DNA from: Pseudogemmatithrix spongiicola
GTDB taxonomy: Bacteria > Gemmatimonadota > Gemmatimonadetes > Gemmatimonadales > Gemmatimonadaceae
DNA: 64,000 nt
Direction of reading: 5' to 3'
Assembly: GCF_030623445.1 (NCBI RefSeq)
Contig: NZ_CP130613.1
Coordinates: 1,860,001 to 1,924,000, forward strand
Positions 41,951 through 49,514 of this stretch are shown here, piece after piece. The notes beneath the pieces are model-generated. The model made no database searches and was not told the DNA's origin. It was given only the letters and a program-made list of their open reading frames with translations. The first letter of the stretch is position 1. Every line of letters starts with the position of its first letter. The position numbers and the translations under genes are program-made.

Positions 41951-42940
41951 ATGGCCATGCACCGACTTGATTACGCCCGCCTGAGGCAACTCCTCGACGC
42001 CGTCGGTTCGAAGGCGCCGCGAATTGCCGTGCTCGGCGATGCCATGCTCGACCTCTATCTGAAGGGCGATGTGGACCGCATCTCGCCCGAAGCCCCCGTG
42101 CCTGTGGTCCGCGTCCGCGAGCGCCGCTACGCGCTCGGCGGTGCGGCCAACGTCGCCCAGAACGTGCTCGCGGTCGGCGCGCGCTGTGAGCTGGTCGCCG
42201 CCGTCGGCCGCGATACCGCGGGCGCGCAGCTGCGGGAGATGCTGGCCGATCGCGGTGCCGAACCGCATGGGCTCGTCGATTGCGACCGCCCGACCACGAC
42301 CAAGACGCGCGTCGTCGCCCGCGGACAGCAAGTGGTGCGTGTGGACGAGGAGATCGACGCGGATCTCTCGGGCGACGAGGTCACGCGTCTCCTCGATGCC
42401 GTGGCCCGCGCCGTCGCCGCGGCCGATGCGCTGATCCTCGAGGACTACAACAAGGGGGTGCTCATCCCCGCGGTCATCCGCGCCGCCATCGACGCCGCGC
42501 GGGCGAAGCGTATTCCGGTGGTCGTAGATCCCAAGTTCCGCAACTTCTTCGAGTACCGCGGCTGCACCGTGTTCAAGCCTAACCGCCGCGAGTTGGAGAG
42601 TGCGCTTGGTGCGGCGGTCGATGTCAGTGCGCCACAGGCGCTCCCCGAGGTGCTCGCGCGCCTCGATGCCGACCATCTGCTCCTGACGCTGAGCGAGCAC
42701 GGCATGGCTTTGATTTCGCGCGACGGCGGCGTCGAGCGCATCCCCACCTCGGCGCGGGAGGTGTTCGACGTGGTCGGCGCCGGTGATACCGTGACGGCGT
42801 ACCTCGCGGCCATCCTCGCGGTCGGGGGAACCGCGTTGGAGGCGGCAATCGTTGCCAACTATGCGGCGGGCGTACAGGTCGGCAAGGCGGGGGCCGCCGT
42901 GGTGCTGCCCGCCGAAGTAATCGCGGCTGCCGGAGCGTAG
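41951..42940 (+). CDS. hldA: D-glycero-beta-D-manno-heptose-7-phosphate kinase (single-domain HldE/RfaE1)
   Basis: A 329-residue PfkB-family kinase. Sequences are VLGDAMLDLYLKGDVDRISPE, the sugar-binding GGAANVAQNV, LILEDYNKG and the catalytic-base motif DVVGAGDTVTAYLA. The RISPEAPVPV signature separates RfaE1/HldA from other PfkB kinases. No cytidylyl/adenylyltransferase domain is fused, so a separate HldC is expected elsewhere. Together with gmhA it supplies ADP-heptose. ATG 41951 is used; ATG 41957 is also possible. Confidence 0.9.
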   Translation: MAMHRLDYARLRQLLDAVGSKAPRIAVLGDAMLDLYLKGDVDRISPEAPVPVVRVRERRYALGGAANVAQNVLAVGARCELVAAVGRDTAGAQLREMLADRGAEPHGLVDCDRPTTTKTRVVARGQQVVRVDEEIDADLSGDEVTRLLDAVARAVAAADALILEDYNKGVLIPAVIRAAIDAARAKRIPVVVDPKFRNFFEYRGCTVFKPNRRELESALGAAVDVSAPQALPEVLARLDADHLLLTLSEHGMALISRDGGVERIPTSAREVFDVVGAGDTVTAYLAAILAVGGTALEAAIVANYAAGVQVGKAGAAVVLPAEVIAAAGA

Positions 42941-43004
42941 CGATCAATAGGCGGCGGAGTCCCTGCGCTGCGCCGTCGACGTCAAGACCTCAACCCCACA
43001 TGTC

Positions 43005-43562
43005 ATGAAGCAGCTGCTCGTCGCGCTTGCCCTGCTTGCCCCCGCAACAGCGTCCGCACAGTTGGGCGCAGCGTTTGGCCTCAAGTCCGCGAATGGCGAA
43101 GAGACAGACCGCGCCAACTCGGACCGGAATGGATTGGAGCTCCGCGTGCTCTACGACGGTGCGTGGAATAACACTTGGGGCTGGCGTGCAGAGCTCGCCG
43201 GCGTCCAGATGAAGTACCAGCGCGACATTCCCGGCCTTGATCGCCGGCAGGTGTCTGAGAACGGCGTCGAGGCGGCGGCACTCCTGCGGGGCACGGCGCG
43301 CGATGGTGCCTTCAGCGGCTTGTACGCGCTGGGAGGCCCGGTGGCGTCTTACCGCATCAACTGCGGGGCGGAAGGCGGCTTCGTCACCTGTGACGAGACG
43401 CCGGACGGACAGGTGGGTTACGTGCTCGGGCTCGGCTTCGAGACGCCGGTCACGGCGCGGCGTGACCTGTTGTTTGAAGTCCGGTATGCGGACCGGATCG
43501 TCGCCGGAGCTGGTACGTCCGTCGTGACACTTGGCCTCGGTCTTCGCATCCGGCGCAATTGA
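43005..43562 (+). CDS. Secreted outer-membrane beta-barrel-like protein
   Basis: A 185-residue protein with a signal peptide (MKQLLVALALLAPATASAQL; cleavage probably after ASA). Alternating beta strands follow and the end reads VVTLGLGLRIRRN, consistent with a small outer-membrane barrel. Two cysteines (CGAEGGFVTC) may form a loop disulfide. No specific family is recognised. It is followed by a strong hairpin. Confidence 0.75.
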   Translation: MKQLLVALALLAPATASAQLGAAFGLKSANGEETDRANSDRNGLELRVLYDGAWNNTWGWRAELAGVQMKYQRDIPGLDRRQVSENGVEAAALLRGTARDGAFSGLYALGGPVASYRINCGAEGGFVTCDETPDGQVGYVLGLGFETPVTARRDLLFEVRYADRIVAGAGTSVVTLGLGLRIRRN

Positions 43563-43580
43563 CGCGGGCACCGAAATGCC

Positions 43581-43616
43581 AAGCGGGCTCGGAGTCCGAG
43601 GACTCCGAGCCCGCTT
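43581..43616. terminator. Perfect 17-bp hairpin between convergent envelope genes
   Basis: AAGCGGGCTCGGAGTCC (43581-43597) pairs with GGACTCCGAGCCCGCTT (43600-43616) around two bases. It lies between the ends of two convergent genes and probably stops transcription from both sides, although the T-run after it is short (GCGTTT). Confidence 0.7.
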
Positions 43617-43638
43617 GCGTTTAGAGCGATGCTAGAGA

Positions 43639-44136
43639 CTAGAGACCCGCGCGGTAAGCCGCGCCCGAGAGGACCCCGCGCACCATCACGAGGCCGCCCG
43701 GCACGTTGGCAGGACCGGCGTTCACGGCGTTGTTGTACGCCTGCGTCGCGGCGGCGAGCGTCTGCCCGCTCGGGTTGGCACCAAATGCGACGAGCGCATC
43801 CACCAGAGCCCCGGCCTGGTTGTTCGACGAACCGCCGAAGGACTCCACGAGCGCGGAGCGGGCTTCCGGAGACAGTGTTCCACCGCTGAGCGCCGTGTTG
43901 AGCGCCTGCGCCGCTGCGGCGGACACCTGCACCGCGCCGCCTGGGCCGTTCACCGTCACGGTCCCGCCGCCGGCGGTTCCACCGCCGACTGCGACGACCG
44001 GCACGAAGACAATCATGCTGGTGACGCCAGGACCAGAACCCGGGCCGGGGCCGTCCGTCGTCGTCTGGGCTGCGGTCGGAGCCGCGGACACGGCGGCCAG
44101 AAGGCCGGCCGCAACGAGAGTGTTCGAAAGCTTCAT
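43639..44136 (-). CDS. Secreted Gly/Ala/Val-rich protein of unknown function
   Basis: A 165-residue protein with a signal peptide (MKLSNTLVAAGLLAAVSAAPTAAQ). The mature part starts with a Gly/Pro-rich stretch (DGPGPGSGPGV), then a Gly-rich VGGGTAGGGTVTVNGPGG run and Ala-rich helices (SAAAAQALNTALSGG, AALAAATQAYNNAV-like). No family is recognised. ATG 44136 has a GGAG ribosome site. It lies 19 bases after the barrel-protein gene and is probably cotranscribed with it. Confidence 0.7.
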   Translation of the reverse strand: MKLSNTLVAAGLLAAVSAAPTAAQTTTDGPGPGSGPGVTSMIVFVPVVAVGGGTAGGGTVTVNGPGGAVQVSAAAAQALNTALSGGTLSPEARSALVESFGGSSNNQAGALVDALVAFGANPSGQTLAAATQAYNNAVNAGPANVPGGLVMVRGVLSGAAYRAGL

Positions 44137-44155
44137 GTGTGTGCGCTCCGTGTGA

Positions 44156-44953
44156 TTAGTACTTCCAGGACATACCGGCGCCGAGGCCCAACCGGGCCTT
44201 GTCGCCAAACTCACCCGTCAGATCGCTCATCGTCGCCGTCATGACGAGCGGCAGCTTGCCGAAGGGCACCAAGGACAGACCGAGGTTGGTCGTGCCGCCG
44301 CTGAAGTCGAAGATCGCCGAGCTCCAGTTGTTCAGTTCGATGGACGACGACAGGAACAGGCCGACGCCGCTCTCGTCATTCTGCTGGGCGCTGGCGAAGC
44401 GGAACGAGCCATTGCCGACGCCGATGTTCAGCGAGCCGTTGCGGAAATACGGGCCGTCCTGCTTCACGGAGAAGGTCTTGGTCGCAGCCGCGTAGATAGA
44501 CGGGTCCGCGTCTGTGCCGCCATTCAGCTCGATGTTGGCCACGCCGAGGCCCACGCCCCAGCCGCGCACGATCTTGTGCGCCTTCAAAGCCGCCGCCGTG
44601 CGCGAGCCGAAGCCGCTACGGAAGGTCGAGAGCGAGGTCAGCACAACTTCGAGGCCGACAACCTCGGACGAATTGAAGAAGCCACCACCGACGGACAGCG
44701 AGCCGTCAGACTCGCCGGTGCCAGGCGCCTTCGGAGTGAAACCGAAGCCGGCGAACACATCGCCCTGGTTCGGGCCGAAGCCCACCGGCGAGGAAGCCGC
44801 GATGCCCGGCGCGCTACGGCCGAACACGGCGGTCGCGAGCTGCTGCTGAGAGGGCACCGGCAGGAGGTACGCATCGCGCCCCTGAGCTTGCACCGCGCTG
44901 GGCAGCGCGAGCGTCACAGCGAGCGCGAGAACGGAAGGAACACGAAGGCGCAT
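44156..44953 (-). CDS. Secreted beta-barrel-like outer-membrane protein
   Basis: A 265-residue protein with a signal peptide (MRLRVPSVLALAVTLALPSAVQAQ). Many alternating strands and a C-terminal GLGAGMSWKY with aromatic ending are typical of outer-membrane barrels. The GGAGA ribosome site precedes ATG 44953. The only clear clue to role is its pairing with the small secreted protein downstream. A TTGACA (rc at 45052-45057) with no good -10 lies upstream. Confidence 0.7.
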   Translation of the reverse strand: MRLRVPSVLALAVTLALPSAVQAQGRDAYLLPVPSQQQLATAVFGRSAPGIAASSPVGFGPNQGDVFAGFGFTPKAPGTGESDGSLSVGGGFFNSSEVVGLEVVLTSLSTFRSGFGSRTAAALKAHKIVRGWGVGLGVANIELNGGTDADPSIYAAATKTFSVKQDGPYFRNGSLNIGVGNGSFRFASAQQNDESGVGLFLSSSIELNNWSSAIFDFSGGTTNLGLSLVPFGKLPLVMTATMSDLTGEFGDKARLGLGAGMSWKY

Positions 44954-45205
44954 CTGGAATCTCCGATCGGGGAGCGAGGGGTACGAGCACACGTGTCCCA
45001 AAGGGGTTTGGGACGGTTGCACACGCCAAAGGTCGGGTGCGGCACGACGCCTGTCAAGAGCGGAACATCAACACGTTTGTCACTGGCTGCCCTAGGCCTC
45101 TTGGCTCTGGACAGGTCGCCCGCACCTCACGTCACAAACCTGCGCAACACGGGGTATTCCGCACTCCACTGACCACTCGTTGTGACGCCGCGCACCAACG
45201 ACGCA

Positions 45206-45278
45206 TGGGCCCAGCAGGATTCGAACCTGCGCGCGTCGGATTATGAGTCCGCTGCTCTAACCGCTGAGCTATGGGCCC
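45206..45278 (-). tRNA. tRNA with anticodon CAT, probably tRNA-Ile2 (lysidine)
   Basis: A complete cloverleaf of 73 bases. The acceptor is GGGCCCA/TGGGCCC, the D arm GCTCAGCGGTTAGAGC, the anticodon arm GCGGACTCATAATCCG with anticodon CAT, and the T arm GCAGGTTCGAATCCTGC. CCA is not encoded. The short D loop and anticodon arm resemble tRNA-Ile(CAT), which needs TilS, more than elongator tRNA-Met, but this is a judgement by eye. Confidence 0.9.
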
Positions 45279-45366
45279 GGGAACAGCAAACTACAAGAAG
45301 CGAAGAGCGTAGGGAAAGGCGGTCCCGCTTCCATTTCGGCTAGCGCCCGATACTTTTCCTCGTCTC

Positions 45367-45440
45367 GGGCGCGTAGCTCAGCTGGTTAGAGCGCTGCTTT
45401 CACACAGCAGAGGTCGGGGGTTCGAGTCCCTCCGCGCCCA
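45367..45440 (+). tRNA. tRNA-Val (anticodon CAC)
   Basis: A 74-base cloverleaf. The acceptor is GGGCGCG/CGCGCCC, the D arm GCTCAGCTGGTTAGAGC, the anticodon arm CTGCTTTCACACAGCAG with anticodon CAC, and the T arm GGGGGTTCGAGTCCCTC. CCA is not encoded. It is divergent from the CAT tRNA 88 bases away. Confidence 0.93.
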
Positions 45441-45478
45441 TTCGGTAGCCCCGCGTCGTCGAGCCCTTGTTTGCTCCG

Positions 45479-47062
45479 ATGCCCGTCGCGATTCTTCGCC
45501 GGATGCCGCCGTTCTCCGCTACCGCGTCCCGTTCGCACCCGCTCCGAGTCCTCCTGCGCGTGGCGTGTGCCTGCGTCGCGCTCGGTGCACCGGCAGCGCG
45601 AGCCTCGGCGCAGGATGCCGTGCGGCCCGCCAGGGGCTGCCTCGCCCCGATGCCCGGCGTCACGCCGTTGGCCGGCGACCTGCCGCTCCATCGGACGTTT
45701 GTCCGAGCCGACTCGGCCGCACGCTTCGCGGGCTGCTCGGGCGATGACTTTCGCTTCAGCGGCTGGGAGGCGCGGCTCCTTTCGCGCTCCGGCGTGCCGG
45801 ATGGCCGCGGATCGGGCGGCGCACCCGCCACCGTCGGCGCCACGCTTCACCTGCGTGCCGGAATCGAACTCCGGCTGGGCGCAGTCCAGCTCCGCGTCGC
45901 GCCTGAACTCGTCGCCGCCGGCAACGGGGACTTCCTCACATTCCCCGGGCGCGACGGCGCACGCTCCAGCCTCAGCTCACCGTTCTACACCGGCACTTTC
46001 TCCGCCGACCTGCCCTCCCGCCCAGGACTCGAACCGCTGCTGCGCGCCGACTTCGGCGAGAGCGGTATCTGGCTGCTGCGCCCACGTTTCGCGCTCGCCG
46101 TCACCACTGCCCTGCCCGACTGGGGCCCGGGCGTTGGCGAGGGCTTGGTGCTCGGGCGCTCCACCGCGGGGCTTCCACGATTCGAGACCGCGACCTGGCG
46201 TCGCGTCGGACCCGGCCTGGTTCGTGCCCGATGGTTCGCCGGCACGGCCGTGGAGAGCCGTTTCTTCGATCGCGCGCCGGACAACAACCAGCGCAGCGTG
46301 GCTGGCATGCGCCTCACCTATGAACAGTCCGGCTGGACCATCGGCGTCTCGCGCAACGTGATGCGAGCGCGCGGCGGCCTCACGCTTGCGCGCGCACTCA
46401 GCCCGCTCGCGCGCGTGCCCGCCGACTCGAGCATCGACTTGCTCGCCGCTGACCTCCTCTTTGCGGATCCGGCCTCGGGGACCCTCGCGTGGTTCGAAGG
46501 CCTGCGACAGATCCCGCTGCGGTCCTTCCGCGACTTCACGCTCATGCCCACCGAAGGGCTCGCCTTCCGCGTGGGCGCGTCACAGCGCATCGCACAGACG
46601 GACGCGGCGCGCTGGATCCTCGGCGCGGAAGCCGTACGCCTCGACCAGCCGCCACAGCGCGCGGGGCGTACGCCGCAGGACCTCTATACGCATCCCGTCG
46701 TCGTGCACGGATGGACGCATCGAGGCCAGCCACTGGGCTCGGGCCTCGGGCCAGGCGGACAGCGTCAGTTCCTGTCGCTCGACCGCGAGGGCCGGACCTG
46801 GCGCCTCGGCGGATTCCTCGAGCGCGTACGCTGGAACGACGACGCGATGTACCGCGAGTTCCTCGCCTACCAGAATCGGCACGACGTCACGTTGCAGTTC
46901 GGCCTACGCGGCGGACGACGGCTCGCGAGCGGGCAGCAGTTCGACGTTGCGCTGTCCGCTGGCCAGCGCCTCAACTACCTGTTCCAGAACGATCTCTATC
47001 TCGCCGGCTATCGCACCGACGATGTGCGCTTCGCCCAGCTGACGCTGAGTCTCCGCCCATGA
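45479..47062 (+). CDS. Wzi-like capsule assembly outer-membrane barrel (1)
   Basis: A protein of about 527 residues with a signal sequence (ATG 45479 or the nearer ATG 45503, MPPFSATASRSHPLRVLLRV). Many beta strands follow, and the capsule-assembly segment HPVVVHGWTHRGQPLGSGLG and DVTLQFGLRGGRRL sit in its C-terminal half. Wzi proteins help attach capsule or O-polysaccharide at the surface. Its stop overlaps the GT2 start as ATGA. Two paralogous sequences lie in the window (53995-55377 and a remnant at 61724). Confidence 0.8.
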   Translation: MPVAILRRMPPFSATASRSHPLRVLLRVACACVALGAPAARASAQDAVRPARGCLAPMPGVTPLAGDLPLHRTFVRADSAARFAGCSGDDFRFSGWEARLLSRSGVPDGRGSGGAPATVGATLHLRAGIELRLGAVQLRVAPELVAAGNGDFLTFPGRDGARSSLSSPFYTGTFSADLPSRPGLEPLLRADFGESGIWLLRPRFALAVTTALPDWGPGVGEGLVLGRSTAGLPRFETATWRRVGPGLVRARWFAGTAVESRFFDRAPDNNQRSVAGMRLTYEQSGWTIGVSRNVMRARGGLTLARALSPLARVPADSSIDLLAADLLFADPASGTLAWFEGLRQIPLRSFRDFTLMPTEGLAFRVGASQRIAQTDAARWILGAEAVRLDQPPQRAGRTPQDLYTHPVVVHGWTHRGQPLGSGLGPGGQRQFLSLDREGRTWRLGGFLERVRWNDDAMYREFLAYQNRHDVTLQFGLRGGRRLASGQQFDVALSAGQRLNYLFQNDLYLAGYRTDDVRFAQLTLSLRP

Positions 47063-48099
47063 GCCGCCCTTTCATTTCGGTCTGCATCCCGGCGTATAAC
47101 CGTGCGGCGCTGCTGCCGCAGGTGCTCGACTCCATCGTCGCGCAGGACTTCACCGACTGGGAGTGCGTGGTCGCCGAGGATGTGTCGCGCGAACGCGAGG
47201 AGATCCGCGCGGTGGTCGAGCGCTACGCCGCGGCGCATCCGGGCAAGTTCCGCCTGCACCTCAATCCGCAGACCTTGGGCTACGACGGCAACTTCCGGAA
47301 GCTCGTCGAGCTCGCGCGTGGGCAGTACGTGTTCATCCTCGGCAACGACGACTTCGTGGCCGAGGGCGCTTTGCGCGCCGTCCATGCAGGCGTGCAGCGG
47401 CACGGCGAGGTGGGCGCGGTGCTGCGCTCGTACACGTTCTTCGTCGGCGACCCGTCGAACACGGTGCAGGTCAGCCGCTACTATCCCACCGAGCGCGTAT
47501 TTCCGGCCGGGCGCAGTGCGATCCTCGCCTGCTACCGGCGCTTCGTGAGCGTGAGCGGTGTGGTGTTCCACCGCGACGCGGCGGCCGCGGCGGCCACGGC
47601 GGAGTGGGACGGCTTGCTGTTCTATCAGCAATGGCTCGTGGGCGCCGTGCTCGCCAAGAAACCCCTGCTCTTCCTGCCCGAGATCCTCGCGCACTTCCGA
47701 CGCGGCGGTACGCCGGAGTTCGGCACGGCGGCGGCCGAGCAAGGCCGCTTCACGCCCGGCGTGCAGCCCTTGGATACACACCTCAAGTTGGTGGAAGCGC
47801 TGTTCACGATCGCGGACGGCGTCGAACGCGAGACGGGCTTGACGGGCATTGCCGAAGACATCCGCGTCGACTTCGGTCGCTACTCGTACCCGACGCTGCG
47901 CGAGTTCGCCGGGAGATCGCGTCCCGAGCTGTGGCGTGCGTATCGCGCGTTCAGCCGACTGGGCCTGAACGCCTCGCCCTGGTATCACATGTGGTTCGCG
48001 GCGCTGATGCTGATCGGTGTGCGAGGCATGGAAGCGCTCGCGCAAGTTGTGCGGCGTGTGCTCGGGCACACGCCGAACTTCACCGCAGCGGTGCGCTGA
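47059..48099 (+). CDS. Family 2 glycosyltransferase
   Basis: A 346-residue GT-A enzyme. The opening FISVCIPAYNRAALLPQVLDSIVAQDF and the DxD-type motif in FILGNDDFVAEGAL are present. The C-terminal part has a long helical region and a hydrophobic segment (WYHMWFAALMLIG). It probably adds a sugar to the surface polysaccharide repeat. It overlaps the Wzi-like gene by 4 bases and converges with the flippase with a 20-base overlap of coding ends. Confidence 0.9.
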   Translation: MSRPFISVCIPAYNRAALLPQVLDSIVAQDFTDWECVVAEDVSREREEIRAVVERYAAAHPGKFRLHLNPQTLGYDGNFRKLVELARGQYVFILGNDDFVAEGALRAVHAGVQRHGEVGAVLRSYTFFVGDPSNTVQVSRYYPTERVFPAGRSAILACYRRFVSVSGVVFHRDAAAAAATAEWDGLLFYQQWLVGAVLAKKPLLFLPEILAHFRRGGTPEFGTAAAEQGRFTPGVQPLDTHLKLVEALFTIADGVERETGLTGIAEDIRVDFGRYSYPTLREFAGRSRPELWRAYRAFSRLGLNASPWYHMWFAALMLIGVRGMEALAQVVRRVLGHTPNFTAAVR

Positions 48100-49504
48100 G
48101 CTCCCAGAGCAGCGGCAGGAGCAGGACCAGCGTCACAGCACCCCATCGCAGCGCCTCGCCCGCTGGCAAGCCGATGCGCCGCACGCCCATTGCCGTCATG
48201 ATGGCGGCGTCGATCAGCATGCGCGCGCCCCATGCCGCCGCCGCGCCCGCGGCGCCGAACTTCCACACCGCGACGGCAAGCAGCACCAGGAACACCGGAA
48301 GCTCGAACAAGTGCAGGCGCGCCGCCGCGCGCGCTTCCCCGCCGGCCTGCAGTCCTGCGTAGGCGACTTGGGCGATGCAGTTGGCAAAGACCGTCGCGAC
48401 GAACCACTGGAACACCGGCACCGCGTCGGGCGCGAACGCAGCGTTCAGCCACCAGCGCAGGATCGGCTCGGCGGCCATAACGAGCGCAAGGGCTGGCAGC
48501 GCGAGGATGGCGCCAGTCGCCCGCGTCGCGCGAGTCAGAAGACGCACGCTTTCCGCGCGATCGGCACGCGCGAAGGCGGCGGCCAACGCGGGCGCGAGTA
48601 CAGGGCCGAGCGCTGCGGGGAACAGCCAGAGACGCATCGCGCCGTCGCCCACCGCCACATACCAACCCACGGTCGCAATCGGCGCGACCAAGGGCACGAG
48701 CAAGCGGTCGAGCGTCGTCAGCAGCGGCGTGAGCACGCCGCTCAACGTGATCCACGAGCCGGCCTGCCACAGGGCGCGGTAGGGCGAAGTCGGCGCCGCC
48801 TGTTCGACGGCGGCCGCATGCGCGGCCAGTGGTTCGGCGGTCTGCGCAGCCGCAGTGGAGCTTGCCAGGCGCCGCGCGTCGTCGCGCGCGATGAGCAGCC
48901 ATTGCCCGGCCCAGTACAGCGCGCGGCCTGCGACGATCACCAGGGCCAAGTGCGACACGTCGCACGTGAACAGCGCCGCCAGCCAGGGCCCACCCCAGGT
49001 GACCACGCCCAACGGGATGCGAAACACGTTCACGGCGCCGAAGCGCAGTTCTCCCTCGAGCGCCGCTCGCAGCACAATGCCGTGCACGACCAGCGGCAGT
49101 GCGAGCGCCAACCAGCGCAGCGTACGCACGCCCTCGTCCACCAGATCCGGCGGCAACTTGAGTTGCGACGTGGCGATGGCCGGCGCGAGCAGCACGCCAA
49201 GCAACGCAATTGGCGCGCCGAAGGCCCAACTGAGTCGCCCCGCCGCACTGACGAGCGGCGCGATCTCCGCCGCCCGTCCACGCGCCCCGCGATCGGCCAC
49301 AAGCAGGCTCACCGCACGTCCCAAGCCGAGATCGAGGATCGCGAAGGCCGAGACAGCCGCCCAGGTCAGCGATAACAGGCCGAAGCGCTCCGGTCCCAAG
49401 CGCCCTGCGAGCGCGGGCACCGCGGCCAAGCCGAGCGCCGCGGGCAGCAGCCAGCCCAGTCCATTGAGGACTACATGCCGCTGCAGGCGAGCGTGCGTGC
49501 TCAC
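48080..49504 (-). CDS. Oligosaccharide flippase (Wzx-like)
   Basis: A 474-residue polytopic membrane protein of the MOP/polysaccharide biosynthesis family, with about 12-14 hydrophobic helices. The N-terminal NGLGWLLPAALGLAAVPALAGRLGPERFGLL has the usual helix and Arg-Leu-Gly pattern. It would flip undecaprenyl-linked repeat units across the inner membrane. GTG 49504 starts it, 10 bases after the ligase gene. Confidence 0.88.
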   Translation of the reverse strand: MSTHARLQRHVVLNGLGWLLPAALGLAAVPALAGRLGPERFGLLSLTWAAVSAFAILDLGLGRAVSLLVADRGARGRAAEIAPLVSAAGRLSWAFGAPIALLGVLLAPAIATSQLKLPPDLVDEGVRTLRWLALALPLVVHGIVLRAALEGELRFGAVNVFRIPLGVVTWGGPWLAALFTCDVSHLALVIVAGRALYWAGQWLLIARDDARRLASSTAAAQTAEPLAAHAAAVEQAAPTSPYRALWQAGSWITLSGVLTPLLTTLDRLLVPLVAPIATVGWYVAVGDGAMRLWLFPAALGPVLAPALAAAFARADRAESVRLLTRATRATGAILALPALALVMAAEPILRWWLNAAFAPDAVPVFQWFVATVFANCIAQVAYAGLQAGGEARAAARLHLFELPVFLVLLAVAVWKFGAAGAAAAWGARMLIDAAIMTAMGVRRIGLPAGEALRWGAVTLVLLLPLLWELSAPLR

Positions 49505-49514
49505 GCGGCCCGCA

